Made by a program: the position numbers and the translations under genes. Below the pieces are notes generated by a model that saw only the letters and a list, made by a program, of their open reading frames with translations, was not told the origin of the DNA and ran no database searches. A stretch of DNA of 64,000 nucleotides from the NCBI GenBank assembly GCA_963924555.1, contig OZ004597.1, positions 3,552,404 through 3,616,403 of the forward strand, in the 5' to 3' direction. Shown one piece after another: positions 39,419-52,400 of this stretch (the stretch's first letter is position 1; each line of letters begins with the position of its first letter). Source of the stretch: Crambe crambe. Its lineage: Eukaryota > Porifera > Demospongiae > Poecilosclerida > Crambeidae.

Positions 39419-42400
39419 CTAGTCAGCTTGTAGCTGCAGTCTTTTAATATACACATGCAATTGATTGATTAAATATTTTAAGTATTGAAAGTTAGTCACA
39501 AACATGAGAAGTACTATTGGATATGTTACAAACAATAAACTACCAATGATTGATGTGACTCCAAGCAAAAAATGATCATCAATGAAATTACAAGTTTGAT
39601 CTCCAAGTCTTTCACACATCAAGTAGTCCTCAAACTCTTGTTGAATTTTCAAGTACTTGAATGTATAGTAGATCAACCATATAAAAAAGACTGACTGATA
39701 AACAAGGGAAAGTGAGGTCACCAAAAGTACTTTAGCCTTGGGAGTGCCAAGATTCAAGTGCTTCTGTCGTTGCTATTATGTTGAAATAAATAAATATAAG
39801 CTCTTTAAATTTCCTATACTTACATTATGAAGCTCCCAATAGATGAGCACTAGCAATGTCGATCCCACACACAAAAGAAGGAGAAATGGCAGGTAATAAA
39901 CATAGTAGTATATCTCAAATACCATGAACGTAAAAGCTGTACATATATCGACATTGTGCTCTATAAGACTTCCCATCATCACAGGAGAATACAGTGGTAC
40001 AGTCAGTCCTATCATAATGCTTGTGATGTGCACGTATTTCACTTTCTTTGATTGTATAATGACTCGTGTTTTAAATGGAAAATAAATCATGAAGAAAATC
40101 ATGGCCTCATAGATCAACCACCACGTACCGAGTTGTAGACGACTGTATGAAGACAAGACACCTGCAAGAATTCAATGACTACATGAATTGAATTGTAAAG
40201 GCATATTATTAATAGTTAGACTTGAGCACATTCTGTGTAAATATACAATTTATACAAAAGTCAAATAGCTAGCTCCAAGATAAAGCTTAGAAGCTAGCTA
40301 TGTACAGAAAATTGATGTTTTCAAGGACAGGATTTTGATAAAGCACTGTCACTGTAAAAATGAAAGTGTGTACTGCACACTAAAATTGTCCCAATAAACA
40401 CTAAAAACAAAACAGTGTATGTATTGGGACAAAATGGTGTGCAGTAAACACTTTTGTTTTTACAGTGAGGGCACACACACTGGACCATGGGGAAGGATGC
40501 AGGAGGGAGCATATGGCATGGGAATTATCTGGAGGATCAATGTTGGCTTCACAGGCATGCAGGCTAAGCATTTATCGGTTTAAAGTTTGCTTGAATTATT
40601 TTGTAATGTCACATAAATCGAATCCAAGAGATCCAAATATCCAATATCTTTTTGGGGGCATGCCCTCAGGTCCCCCTAAATGGCACTCTTTGTGTGCTGT
40701 GTGGTCAGTCCTGCCATGAGTGCCAAAAATTTCAATGTTTATGTATTATATTATGCTCTAACTCTGAAAGACACCTTTGAAGTGATACATGCAAAAGTGA
40801 TCATTAAAGAAATCACAGTTAGTGTGTAATTTGCGCGAGCCAGCCCACTTATTTCTTTCACAGGTGCAAAAAAAAAAATAAGTGGGCTGGCTCACGAGAC
40901 TATACTTATCTAGTGTGGTTACTACAGCCCTCTAATTAGCTACAACTATAATGGTCAAAGTGGTGCTAACAGTCTATTACCCATAACTATTCACTGTACT
41001 TTGGCTTGCACTTTCAAGGTCCTAAGATAAGTTAGCCTACATAAATAATTATGATGCTCCTCTAGTAATCATACCATTCCATGTAGCTCCTACTTAGAGT
41101 AGAAACACAAGTTGTCAAAGGAGAAATGGGCACAACTATAGGTAAGTAAGCATCGTCAAATGGACCTAATCTCAGCTGGCAGAATTGTGGATTAATAATA
41201 TGGCACATAGCTAATAAATTATAATAGGAACTAGACCTTATGCTATTTCAACACTGTAACTAACTATGCTGTAGTTTGTGTAGGCTGGATAGCTTGGCAC
41301 AACACAACATATTATTATGAGACAGAAGGGACCCTGGAATTGATGGGTCTGCTTGCTGTGTGTCAAAATGCTGGCAGAATGTGTTCAAACCTATTCTTAA
41401 TTAAACATGGCTGCCAGAGTCTTAGTGATTATTGACCTGCACACATTGACTCCATGATTGGCTGCATATTTTATGTAGCTAGCTATGCACTTTAGTTATA
41501 AATAGCTACTGTACTTGCTCGTTATCCATGTGGTTATTTCAACAGGAAGCAAATTTAACCACCACTTAATAGCAAGTAGGTATTGCATGATAAGGCTGCA
41601 AAGAAGCTTAAATAAGTAGCTTAGTAAAAGAGTAGCTAAACTAGTAAGAAAGAAAACCGGGGGGGGGGGGGGGGGGGGGGAAGCAGGGCTAATGAGCTTA
41701 ACAAAGACAAAGGGCATGCAGCAAGAAAATCATTATCATTAGCTACCTAACACTATAATACATGTGCTTATACAGCTATGCAACTAAAATGTCTATCAGC
41801 AAAAAAAACAAAAAACAAAAAAAATACAACTAGCTACGTAGTATACCTGAGATAATGCAAACAGAAGTAGAGATACCTTCCTCTAAATCTCTTGAGGAAC
41901 ATGTATATTCTCTTCCAATATTGTATTGAATTAAATCTTTTGTACCTGCAATTGCAACAATACACCATTAACAATCTGTCAAGAATTCTTAAAATTGATT
42001 CCTTAATTTACATGAAATCAGTGTATTAACCATCATATAACATATGAGAATAGAAGGGAACCTCATCCTGCAGGAAAAAAAAATCATTATTAGCTTTGCA
42101 CCTACTAGCTATCATAAGCTTACATCTTCTTATATCTGAAGCATGATATTGTCAGGGCCAGTAATGACGTTAAAATGCCAAAGCTTATGATGACAGTAAA
42201 GTAGTGTCTACTTGAACTAGACCATTTATAGCAATCAGGAACACAGTATCCCTTGTCTTGTTCACAGTAGAAGTGATCACTGCATTCTATAGATGCATCA
42301 TACAATATTTTACTTCACATTGTTGCACAAACATCATGTATACAAGAAGTTTAGTGGCAACTATTGATTACTTTTTGAGCAATATCACTATACTTAGTGT

Positions 42401-42764
42401 TTTTGTTGTTGTTGTTATTGTTGTTGTTGTTTTCCAATCTTTGCTAATAGGTATACTCACCTGATGAAATATTTGAGTCATTAAGTGAGGATGATGGAAA
42501 TCTATCACTGCAGTTATATGGTATATCATCAATATTATCAGTGGTAGATTTGTTTCTGTTTCCTTCCAGCAAAGAAGTCTAGGAGGCAGACAGACATCCA
42601 CAGGCATGATATTTACATTAATTACATTCACTCACGTCATATTTTTGCTTGCTGAAGATTATGACCTGCACAGCTGCTGGTCCCCATATTGCAGCTATTA
42701 GTAAACAGAGTAAGACTATCTTGGAGAGTTGTACTACATTTGACTTGAAGCCAGAGGATGGCAT
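39419..42764 (-). CDS. Seven-transmembrane orphan receptor, paralogue D
   Basis: Seven exons join in frame to 418 residues: 42636-42764, 42461-42578, 42124-42286, 42012-42067, 41847-41945, 39824-40161 and 39419-39772. Exon 1 begins MPSSGFK and has the N-terminal hydrophobic segment; an in-frame ATG 14 codons upstream (42804-42806) is an alternative start. Exon 2 has four N-glycosylation sites. Exon 3 has YCVPDCYKW. Exon 6 has the conserved KKVKYVH loop before helix 4. Exon 7 differs at its end (YIKRLQLQAD instead of YVKSATTC). Intron 5 is 1.7 kb and holds a MITE copy (40350-40467) and a run of 22 G. It is a little more diverged than copies A and E. Confidence 0.8.
40350..40467. mobile_element. 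118-bp palindromic MITE in intron 5 of receptor D
   Basis: Second copy of the element in receptor C exon 1, with the same CACTGTAAAAA ends and internal TGTCCCAATA text. The arms are imperfect reverse complements of about 50 bp. Confidence 0.85.
40848..40895. repeat. Short inverted repeat around an A-run
   Basis: AGCCAGCCCACTTATTT and its reverse complement AAATAAGTGGGCTGGCT face each other across about 20 bp including an A-run. It could form a strong short hairpin in intron 5 of receptor D. Confidence 0.7.
41659..41680 (+). repeat. G homopolymer of about 22
   Basis: A G-run in intron 5 of receptor D; it is C-rich in the transcript because the gene is on the minus strand. The proline-run frame across it is not a protein. 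Confidence 0.85.
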
Positions 42765-44370
42765 AGTGTGATCAGTGCAGAAGGTCCAGTTAGCAAATGA
42801 TTTCAAACAGTTAACTTATATATGTCCATAATAAAGGTTCATGCATGAAACTGAAACTGTGGATTTAGCTAACAAGTATTAGGTAAACTACAATTAAATA
42901 CACTTACAGCAATAGTTCAGTGTATTATGGGGAAACTCATCACTTTTCCCAAAGGGTGACGATGGCCAATAACAATATGCCACACTGCAAAACAGTTTTG
43001 ATGTTTCAACATAGCTAACATAAGTTATTGTAACTGCATGAACTAAATAGCTAACAATTATTAGAATTATTTGGAGGGAGGCCCCTGGACATTGCAGTAA
43101 CATTTATTGCTTGCCCTGTGCATGCTATTTCCAATAGGCACATAATTATATTGCCCGGCATCCCTAACAAAGGGGTGCTTCCCACATCCTTATTCCTTGC
43201 GATTAACACTCCTTTTTACTTTTTAGTTTAATGCCTGGAAAGTTCTGCTCACACTAGATACATTAAAAACCCACACTGAAGTCCTCCTACAGGTACCAAA
43301 GACTCTATAGTTAACCAGACTGATCTGGCTTGGACGTTAACTCCACACAGGAAGACAAAAGTCAAATAAGTTGGTGTGTTTCATAGTTATACATGTGACC
43401 ATAGCCAGGTGTCTGGCTTCTCCAAGGAAAATATTGTATCCAAGTTTGACAGGATCATCTTCCTAATGTCTTTATTAAGGAGTCTTGCAGTCCCTGCTGG
43501 GCAGCTGTTGTGGCTTCTGAAGCTGTGGCCGTATTAAAAGTATGAAGGTGTACGTATAAGGTGCCACCTTCTTCATGAATTCATGCCACTACAATAGCTG
43601 TACATTGTGTATGTGTAAGTAGATTATGGATATCCCATGTGGGCCTTCATTGATCACATGACTACATGTGTGCATGCAACTGTCAATGTAAATAAATGAT
43701 AATTGTATGAAAAATCAAGATAATAATCAGTTCAGTTACAATCACTACCTCTCTTTGTCCCAGTTCCTGACAAAATCCTCCAGGTGACGGTGACCACAAC
43801 AGCCCTACAGTACTTCAATTTAATAGCTAGTGGCTATAGGATATAATCCCAGGTAGAAATCAAATACTAGACATTGATTCTTGGCCACTTTTCCATGTGG
43901 CCTAGTACTTGAAATTTGCTAGCTATAGAGATAGTTCAACCATTATAGAACACATGATAGGAGTTTGGGACAATTTTATCCAAGCATGTTTGAGAAATTG
44001 CCCATTCAATTAAGAACGGGATGTTTGATTTCTACCTGCATGGGACTGTCACGCATACATAGTACTTTTTTTGTTAGTCTTAGCCTTACCAAGGATAACA
44101 ATAAATCTTCGATTTGGTAGCAATATCACAAAATTTGTGAAATTGTGCTTTTTCTCAAATCCAGTGATCAAGGTTACCTTGATTTTATCAGTGGAGATGG
44201 AAGGTAACTAAATAGCTATTATAGTCCTGTACAAGATAATTATATACTGGGATGGGATTTAGCTGTAGTTCTTGCAGCTTACCACTACATCATTATTTCA
44301 ATTAGGGTATCGATTGAAGTTGGGCTATTTTTGTGCAATGCTTTCAGCCTTCTATTAACTTTATACAGAT
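42765..44370. other. Receptor upstream flank and spacer
   Basis: Bases 42830-43230 match the upstream flank also present at 20.3-20.86 kb and 60.1-60.6 kb. Bases 43262-43322 are an inverted match to 39162-39220, and 43648-43740 a direct match to 39229-39330. The rest up to the NTF2-like gene shows no exon. Confidence 0.5.
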
Positions 44371-44649
44371 ATGAAATCCTTGTTAGAAGAATACAATCAG
44401 CATGTGGGAGCAACCTTTCAGGACCGTGATTTTGAGAAGCATGCTGAACTTTACACTGAGGACTGTAGAGTCATGACCCCTGGACAGCCAACTGCAATTG
44501 GGAGGGAAGGTATGCACCATGACAACTAGCTACTTATAGTACATGCATAGTAGTTATAGCTTCGAAATTTAATGTTGGAGCAATGCATTCTTAAAAAACA
44601 ACAACAGTGTAGCCCCTGGGAGGGGAGATTTTTTATTTTTGTTTTTGTA

Positions 44650-44680
<31 letters not shown>

Positions 44681-45920
44681 TTTTGCAAAAGAGTTCCTTG
44701 CGTGCTTCATCCATTGACTCCTGGATGCTTATTTATCATAGCCAATTACAAGATAATAGTGAAACGTTCTAAAATTTTGAATTGAGCTGCACTGAAGGGG
44801 TTAGGCAATGAAGAAAGTAGGGCTGGATCCAGGGGTGCATGGTTGCAATCCCCCCTTTTGTTCCCAATCCAGGCCTGTAGCTGAAATGGTGCACTGTAAT
44901 GCCCCAGAAATTTTGACCATGGATGCCTACCATTTTTAAATTTGTGCTTCAGTTCTGAGCTTAAAGCAGATAGCTAGCTAATAATTATATGGAATGCCTT
45001 ATGATGATAAGTTAGGTATCATACATCTCAGTTTGAAGTGACATATATGTGCATGCATGGTGATATGTGCATGCATGGTGACATGTGCATGCATGGTGAC
45101 AGGTGTGACTGTTAGCTAAAGGAAAATAACAGTTAGTATGCACTGAGTTATCTAATGTGTGACCTTGAAAGTATACAAGCCAAATAAACTACAGTGCAAT
45201 ATGGATGTGTTGTGTATATACATAGACTATTCAATGTGGACTGTAAGGTATAGTCTAACTCTTAATGAAATCAATTAAGCAACTAGGGATGGCTCTAGTA
45301 TACTGCTTGTTTTCCTATAGGTGTCATTCATGGTCTAAAAATATTTGTGGAACAAGGATATACTGACATGAAATTGTTCATTGATGAACATGGACCACTG
45401 GGTGATGACAATATGATATATGAAAGAGGCCATACCGAGTGGGTCAAAGATGACCACACACTGCACAATAAGTAAGTGGTAGCCATCAATACAAAATATT
45501 CAGCTATATATGCACACTTACATTTCAAATCACCAGTATAGCTAGCTATACAATGGCAACTATACTAATTAGCACTTTCTTCTATCAGGAAGCTAGCAAC
45601 AGCCTGTATCACTAAAATAATTATTACAGTTTTAGAGCAAAACTGCAGTATCCTAGAGATGAAACAATGTGCATGCTATGGGCAATATACACTGTGCTCC
45701 AATATCTTCCATGCACATCAATATGATTGAATGGAGCTGTGAGTTATTGGAATGCATTAGGTACAGTCCATTGTGGGGCTACTCCCATAATTCACTACAA
45801 ATTTTAACACAAAGTCCATTATTTAGAGCTATAATAACTACTTTTTGCAGGTATTTGGTCCTAAGGAAAAAGGTTGATGGAAAGTATTTGGTGTATACTC
45901 TAATTTACAACCAAAGTTAG
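44371..45920 (+). CDS. Small NTF2/SnoaL-like protein
   Basis: Three exons join in frame to 119 residues: 44371-44509, 45321-45471 and 45851-45920, with introns in phases 1 and 2. The start MKSLLEEYNQHVGATF is followed by YTEDCRVMTPGQPTAIGREG, where the YxxDxxxxxPG..xxxGxxx pattern is typical of SnoaL-like/DUF4440 members of the NTF2 fold, and the protein ends KYLVYTLIYNQS. Length matches that family (about 120-130 residues). These proteins form a cone-shaped fold used as an enzyme pocket or dimer module; the substrate cannot be told. An AATAAA about 20 bp after the stop fits the poly-A signal. Intron 1 holds a GTT microsatellite (about 44647-44680). Confidence 0.8.
44820..44990 (+). repeat. 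Dispersed repeat, copy 1 (partner at 47240-47410)
   Basis: Both copies contain GATCCAGGGG, a GATTGCAACCCCCC-like text, TTTGTTCCCAA, AGGCCTxTAGCT and a following AAATTT(C/T)AACCATG block. The copies are moderately diverged, direct, and 2.4 kb apart. Copy 1 lies in intron 1 of the NTF2-like gene. Confidence 0.6.
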
Positions 45921-46125
45921 TCCTGAACTTTACCAATAAAGACTGACTGAAAATTGAAGCCAATAGGGCAGCACTTTTCACTCATCTTAATTTTATTTTT
46001 GTAACTTATGTAGCTATAGTTGTTTGATCCCCTAAATTTTTTCTTGAAATATAAAAATTACTGATAATCATAATGAGAGGGAAATGGAGTTAGTTAAGAT
46101 TGTAAAACATTCCACTCCCCCTCCC

Positions 46126-48285
46126 AAGGTCACACATTAGATATTTTCAAGGTCACACATTAGATAGCTTGCATGGTAACTGCTCTAACGATCGCACCTG
46201 TGACTATGCACATGTTGCTTCATGCAAAGATGTCTCTCAGAAAATAGAAAATATATATACGTATGACACATCTGTATTGCACTGTACGTTTGTATTTTCA
46301 TTGGATAACTCACATACTAACCTTTAACAATCACACCTGATAACACATCAAAGATGTCTTTCAGACCAAGGAAGCGTGGCTGCTAGCTAGCTATAGCAGA
46401 ATATTAATATGCATGGTTGCACAGATTTTATGGATTATAAACGACCCTCCTCCCTCGGAGATAAGTACCTTACCCCATCTGTAGATATGGGAACCCATCG
46501 GATCCCCAAATATATGATATCTCATCCATACATAGATATAGGTGTCGTACCCCATCCATAGAAATGGGCCCCTAATCTATGTTGATCAACCTAGAATATC
46601 TCATCCCTAAATCTATATAGATAGCTGATACCATATTTCAGGGCTTTGAAGTATCCGAAGAATGTGCAAAGAGATCACAGGTCTCCTGTTGGACCAGATA
46701 GCAGAGTATGTTTTAGCTATGGCCAGAGGTAAAACTCAATCCAGCCTATGAACTTACATTGTATTTATCAGATCTTGCTACACATAATTATTTAATATGC
46801 AGGCAATGGTTCTGCATGTTTTTAAGTATTCAATATTGACAGGCCCCCTTCAGTGACCTTTGAACTACCTGATCATACAAGGACACCCTGGCCTGCACTT
46901 TACAGGTTTCCAAGCATGCTTTGTGGTCATGCAATTTCCAGGTGCTCCCCCAGTCCATGTCATCTTCCTCCACCCATGATGGAGGCAAGTTCTTGCCGAT
47001 TTCTAATAGCTACATAAATATTATGTCAAGATGTCAAGATCTTTCAAGATGTGTCCATGGATCATGCATAAGGCCTACCAGCAACTTGTTGTCTATTTCT
47101 ACCTATATCTAATACACGAATGAAATAATTAGCTATCAAGATGTCATTGACAAGATCTTTAAGAAGTGTCCATACCTTCTAGTGCATGAATATATAGGTC
47201 TGTTAACAAGTTCTTGCCTCATTTTCATGTCAGTGAAGATGTGTTCCGATCCAGGGGGGTTGAGGGGATTGCAACCCCCCCCCCTTTGTTCCCAAGCTAG
47301 GCCTTTAGCTTACTGTCAAAAATTTCAACCATGCCTACTTAGGATGCCTAGCCATGCCATTTACTATTTGTGTTTCTATTCTAAGCAGAATAACTATAAT
47401 GGAATGGAGTAACATGTAGGCCAATTTATCTAGGAGCCAATGCAGGCTTAACATTCATGCATCTAAGACTGACTATGATCAAAGTGGTATGAATAGAAAT
47501 TATAGTCTATGTAGTTATAGCTACATGACACAACTGTATTGCACTGTACTTTTAAGGTCACGCATTAGATAACTCAATTTAACAATCATGCAAAGATGTC
47601 TCTCAGAAAATAGAAAATAGTCTATGTATACAGTATTGCACTGTACTCTGGCTTGGTCACACATTCTGTTATTTCCTTTAACAATCACACCTGTGATCAT
47701 GCATGTGTCACTTCATGCAAAAATGTCTCCATAGTCCATATGACACATTCATAATATTGCACTGTACTTTGGCTTGTACTTTCAAGGTCACACATTAGAT
47801 GACTCACTTTAACAATCACACCTGTTGATCATGCATGTATTGTCACTGTCTTCAAAGTAGCTACTGGAAAATAGAAAATAGTCTTAGGCTAGAATCTTCA
47901 AGGTTACACATTAAAATTAGATAGATAACTCACACTCCTTTTAACAATCACACCTGTGACATGTCAAAGATGTCTCAATAAATAGAAAATAGTCTATATG
48001 TATACATGACAGGTCCACATCACACTTCACTTTGGCTTAAGTATACTTTCAAGGTGACACAGTAGATAACTCACATACAGCTAGGTACTGTAGCTCATTG
48101 TTATTTCCTTTAACAATCATGCACACCTGTGACATGTCTCCGTGACTTCAAAGATCCTTCTTTCTATGTATACATGACACATTTCACTTTACTTTGGCTT
48201 AAGTACTTTCAAGGTGACACATTAGATAACCTTTTTAACAATCACACCTGTTGTGTGTGTTACTTCAAAGATGATTGAGTGTAAC
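46126..48285. repeat. Degenerate tandem repeat region
   Basis: A unit of about 100-160 bp containing TTTCAAGGTCACACATTAGAT, AACAATCACACCTGTGA, AAAGATGTCTCTCAGAAAAT and TTGCACTGTACTTTGGCTT recurs at least seven times between 47540 and 48285, with two further units at 46126-46370. Units are truncated and diverged. The middle (46375-47530) holds other DNA including a TATAGATATGGG-type short repeat and the second copy of the dispersed repeat. No gene is seen. Confidence 0.75.
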
Positions 48286-48886
48286 TGTATAATGCAGCAC
48301 ACAATTTAATTTTGGGGGACACTTTGCTCCCAAGCACTCCTTTGCCTCAACTCATTCAGGCAATCACACAATAGCAGAGCCTCCAACCATACTGATTTTT
48401 CAGTAGCTATTTTTACTGAAATTCAACCAAGAATTTTCAAGAATACTGAAATTAACTACACAGCTGAAATTCATGGTAAAAATACTGAAAATGTGAGACA
48501 AATTAAAGCTCACAGCACTGCAATGCATGAAGCAAGTCACACCCTATCAGTCCTACACCACATAGCTACTACAGGTCTGACAAGATGACTAAACGACCGC
48601 GGTAACTCTGACGGTGATAATGTAGCGTAATTAAATTAATCAATTAATTGTTGACATGCATGAATGGCGTAACGAGTGCCCTACTGTCTCTAGATAGAAA
48701 CCAATGAAATTGAAATAGCTAGTAGTGAAGATGCCAGTGAAGCCAAAATGAAAAATTCCATGATACTTATAACTAACAGTCTAGGAAACTACATTGCATT
48801 GAAAGTACAATTAACTGTAAGTATAGCTAGCTAGCTAGCTATAATGAAAACTCACATCTATGCTAGTTTGACTGTTTGTTTGTTCA
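48286..48886. other. Spacer and 3' flank of the diverged receptor
   Basis: No exon is seen. It includes a local repeat of CTGAAATTCA-like text (48415-48490) and a GCTAGCTAGCTA run near 48830. Confidence 0.4.
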
Positions 48887-49377
48887 TTAATATAACTTGA
48901 AAGAGGATAGAGAAGCTGTCTTCGTGGTTAACTTAACATTACTGCTAGTTTTCTTCGTGCAAATTTTGGGATTGAAGGTGAAAATTAATATCATCACAGG
49001 CCAGAGGGACAAGGTGCAAATAGATGTGCCCAATAGAACTCTAACAATATTTCCACTCCTTGTGTCCAGGACCTCCTCAAAGCAGTTCATAGGGGAAAAT
49101 CCACTGGTCTCACAGTTGATATATGCAAAGATGCTTCTCAAGTAAGTGGTATTTTGAGTGAAGTAGGTAAATGACCCCAGACCCATCACAGCAAAGATTG
49201 CAAAGTACAGGATGACGAATAAGATCTTACATTCAGCCATATGAACTTGGCCCACTTTCTTTTTTGCTAACAGTTTCTTCAGCACAAACACCTGACAGAA
49301 TTAGTGCAAGATTATAATAATAATGAGAAGCTAGAAATGTATGCTTCCTCTTGAGTGGTAACTGGCTATTGTAAACT

Positions 49378-49417
<40 letters not shown>

Positions 49418-52400
49418 GCACTTTTTAAAATCCCCCTTACTATTAATACATCAAGTTTGTTGTTGTTGTTGTATTGAGATGGTTATGCACCTTTAATATG
49501 GTCCAGAATGTAAGCAGCAGCAAGATGACAGTGATGGCCACCAAAATACAGGCAGGTAGGGTAAGCAAGAAGAAATAAAGGTCCAAGTTACGTGCTCCAG
49601 TAATCAGATTTGGATGGTCAGTAACCATGTACCCGCCAATGAACTGAAGAACTAAAGGTCCAGGTATTGGGAGAACCACGGCCAATATCACAGTAATAAT
49701 GTGGGCATAACGCATCCTCCCAGATCGTTTGAAATGCTTGTAGCTCAAGGGGAATCTCACAGCCCAGAACAGGAACACACTGTGCAAAGCTGTCCATATA
49801 TCTAATTGTACCAAACAGTACGTGAATACAATCCCTGTATGTGTGTGTGTGAATGTGAGAAATATCTTTGATCATATTGAGTGCCAGGATGGGGTAACTA
49901 TTTGACCCCACCCTGCTATATTATGGAGCTGTGGGATAGTGGAAGCCCCTTATCTCAAGTGATATGCTAATTACTTGTTAAGTATAGCTAGGTATGTAGT
50001 ATGTACTATATGTGAACCGTAAGGCACATTTTGTTTTTGCCAATTTTAGAAAAGGATGATTTCAAGTTCATACTTGTTGCTATAGCTACATCTTCCATTG
50101 CTTCAGAGGTCACCATAGAAGGTATCAATAAATTGCTGATGACTAAAGCGAACATCTAGCTAGTTATGAAAGAATGTGATTCCTGAAGCAAAGGGGCTAG
50201 CTACAGGCCTGTTATGTTTATTGAAATAGCAATTTTGCTGCACGCTGCTAGCTATAACACACACAATCATAGATGTGGTGGCTTGTTTACCTGAGAGAGA
50301 GGTATAGGGTGTTTCATTACCCTCTTGTAATAGAAATAGAAGGTCTCTTTGTCCACTGCAATACAGACCATAATTGTCAAGAAAACCAATGAAAAAACTT
50401 CCATCTGCAAAAAAGGTAGGCCACGTAGTAAACAGTGGTGTTCCATAATACCCCTCTGTTTTTATCTCAGCTAGTTGTAGCTTATGCACTATAATGTTTT
50501 ATCAGCAACTGTTGAGTATCATAACACCACATGCATGGACATTGTGCTATGCTGTAATACAGTATGTGCTCTATATACCTCAATAAACTTACTCATTATA
50601 GTGGAAGAGATACAGACATATACAAGAATAACGGAGGGGAACACTAACCTGCATTGAAATATTCACTCCATAAAATCCTAGCTAGTTATCAACAAACAGT
50701 CACTCTGGTGGAGGTAAAGAGCTAACTATTATAATTACTTAATTAAATATGCCTCTGTGTATTTCTATGGATCTAATTCTCCATGTGTATTGAAATAAAA
50801 ACAACAATAAGCAAACAAACAAAAAAACAAATTTGCCTGGAAATAGAAGCCCAGATCAACAATATTCTGTTTAAATTCACTGACAATGTCCAAATGTCAG
50901 CTTCTATGTGCAACCCTTCCTGTATCCTGTATCCTTCCTCTCATCGTGCATAGCCTTACCTTCGATCTAAGTGCATGCTCTTTTCTTATTGATACACCTG
51001 GAGCAATGTCTATCATTCATCTAGCTAATAAAATTTAGTTGGTCAAACTGAAAAAATATCCTGTGACATACTGTTAGAAGTATTGAGTAGCAGGCTATAA
51101 TTATTTGGAATAAGTGTTCAGATTTTCAGATTAGATCTAATATCCAAAATAATTATACAGAAAGGGCAAGCCTTTTGATTGGTTACTTTGAAGGTGTTTA
51201 AATCACTTAGTGCCATCCACTTAGTTCCCTCTTCTTAGTTCCTCACTCTGAGGCATAATTTCCAAGGCAACATCCAATTAGAAATGATGGCTATGTTGTA
51301 AATTAGTTAGACACCTCGACCAACAGGATCTACAGTATTTAGAAACCCTCGGGCCCCTAGTAGCGCCCTCACTGCACTTGGGATGCCACAGCTAGCCCGG
51401 GGCCCTCAGATTTCTAAATACTGTAGATCCCTTGGTCTCTTTGTCTATAACTATTATATTGAACTCACATCGTATCCCTCTGCAAAGTCAGAGCTAGCAC
51501 GAATACCGTCATAGATGCAATAATCGATATGACAATGGCCATGTTTTCAAAGAATTGTTGAACAAAAGGTTTTTTTAGAAACTCCCCACATTGAGGTCTG
51601 CAGGTGTAATTAGTTCCATTCTCACCATCATCAAGATAAAAACCATCAGAGCATGATGGAGTTTGGTTTCCTGATTAAATATTAATAAAATAATAAAGAA
51701 ATAAGAATAAATAAATAAATAAATACATTGTATTAGATTTTTTCTGGAATGGACCTTCTGTTTGATGTGGCTATACTACGATGCAACAGGAATTTTCAAT
51801 GCTGCATCAGACCCAATGTGAGATATATAGCAGGTGCAGATGCAATCAGTAATGTGGCCTTCAACTTAACATAGCTACCCCACTAACACCCTCAAGATGA
51901 TCCAGAAACAGAAAATAACATCTCAATCAAACCTCAAGTTGTTCACTTCTTCCTTAAGCTATATGTAGTTCAAAGCTAAATTGCTGGCTACTTTACTCAT
52001 GTTCAACAAAAATGCCTATTAGCTATGCCTATAAGAAATAAGTGATGGTTATTATTGTAGCCTCTTTTAGTCAACCATTGTTTATTATAACATAATTGCA
52101 GCATCTATAGCAAGTTAGTTTGCATTTACAGCAGTGGAAGATGAATTACCGCACTAGGATGGTATGGCCATGGGTCAAATGGATAAGTCACATGAAGTAA
52201 GCAGCTGCCTTCCAGTTATTTCAGCTATATAACCACAAATTTAAGCTGTGCATGGCTGGAGGCAGGTACGGTCTCTTTTTTTTGTTGTTTTTTGTGTATA
52301 TGCGTGTGTGTTTGAGGGGTTTTAACAGAAATGAAAAATGAAAATAAAAAAATTATAACTTTGGAAATGATCTTGTCCACTGCGCTGCTGATTGGAACCA

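Noticed and set aside
46126-48285. CRISPR-like array
   Set aside because: Units are long, diverged and unevenly spaced, without short identical repeats and unique spacers; the host is an animal.
49233-49421. Proline-run open frame
   Set aside because: It is a translation of the G homopolymer next to a true receptor exon.
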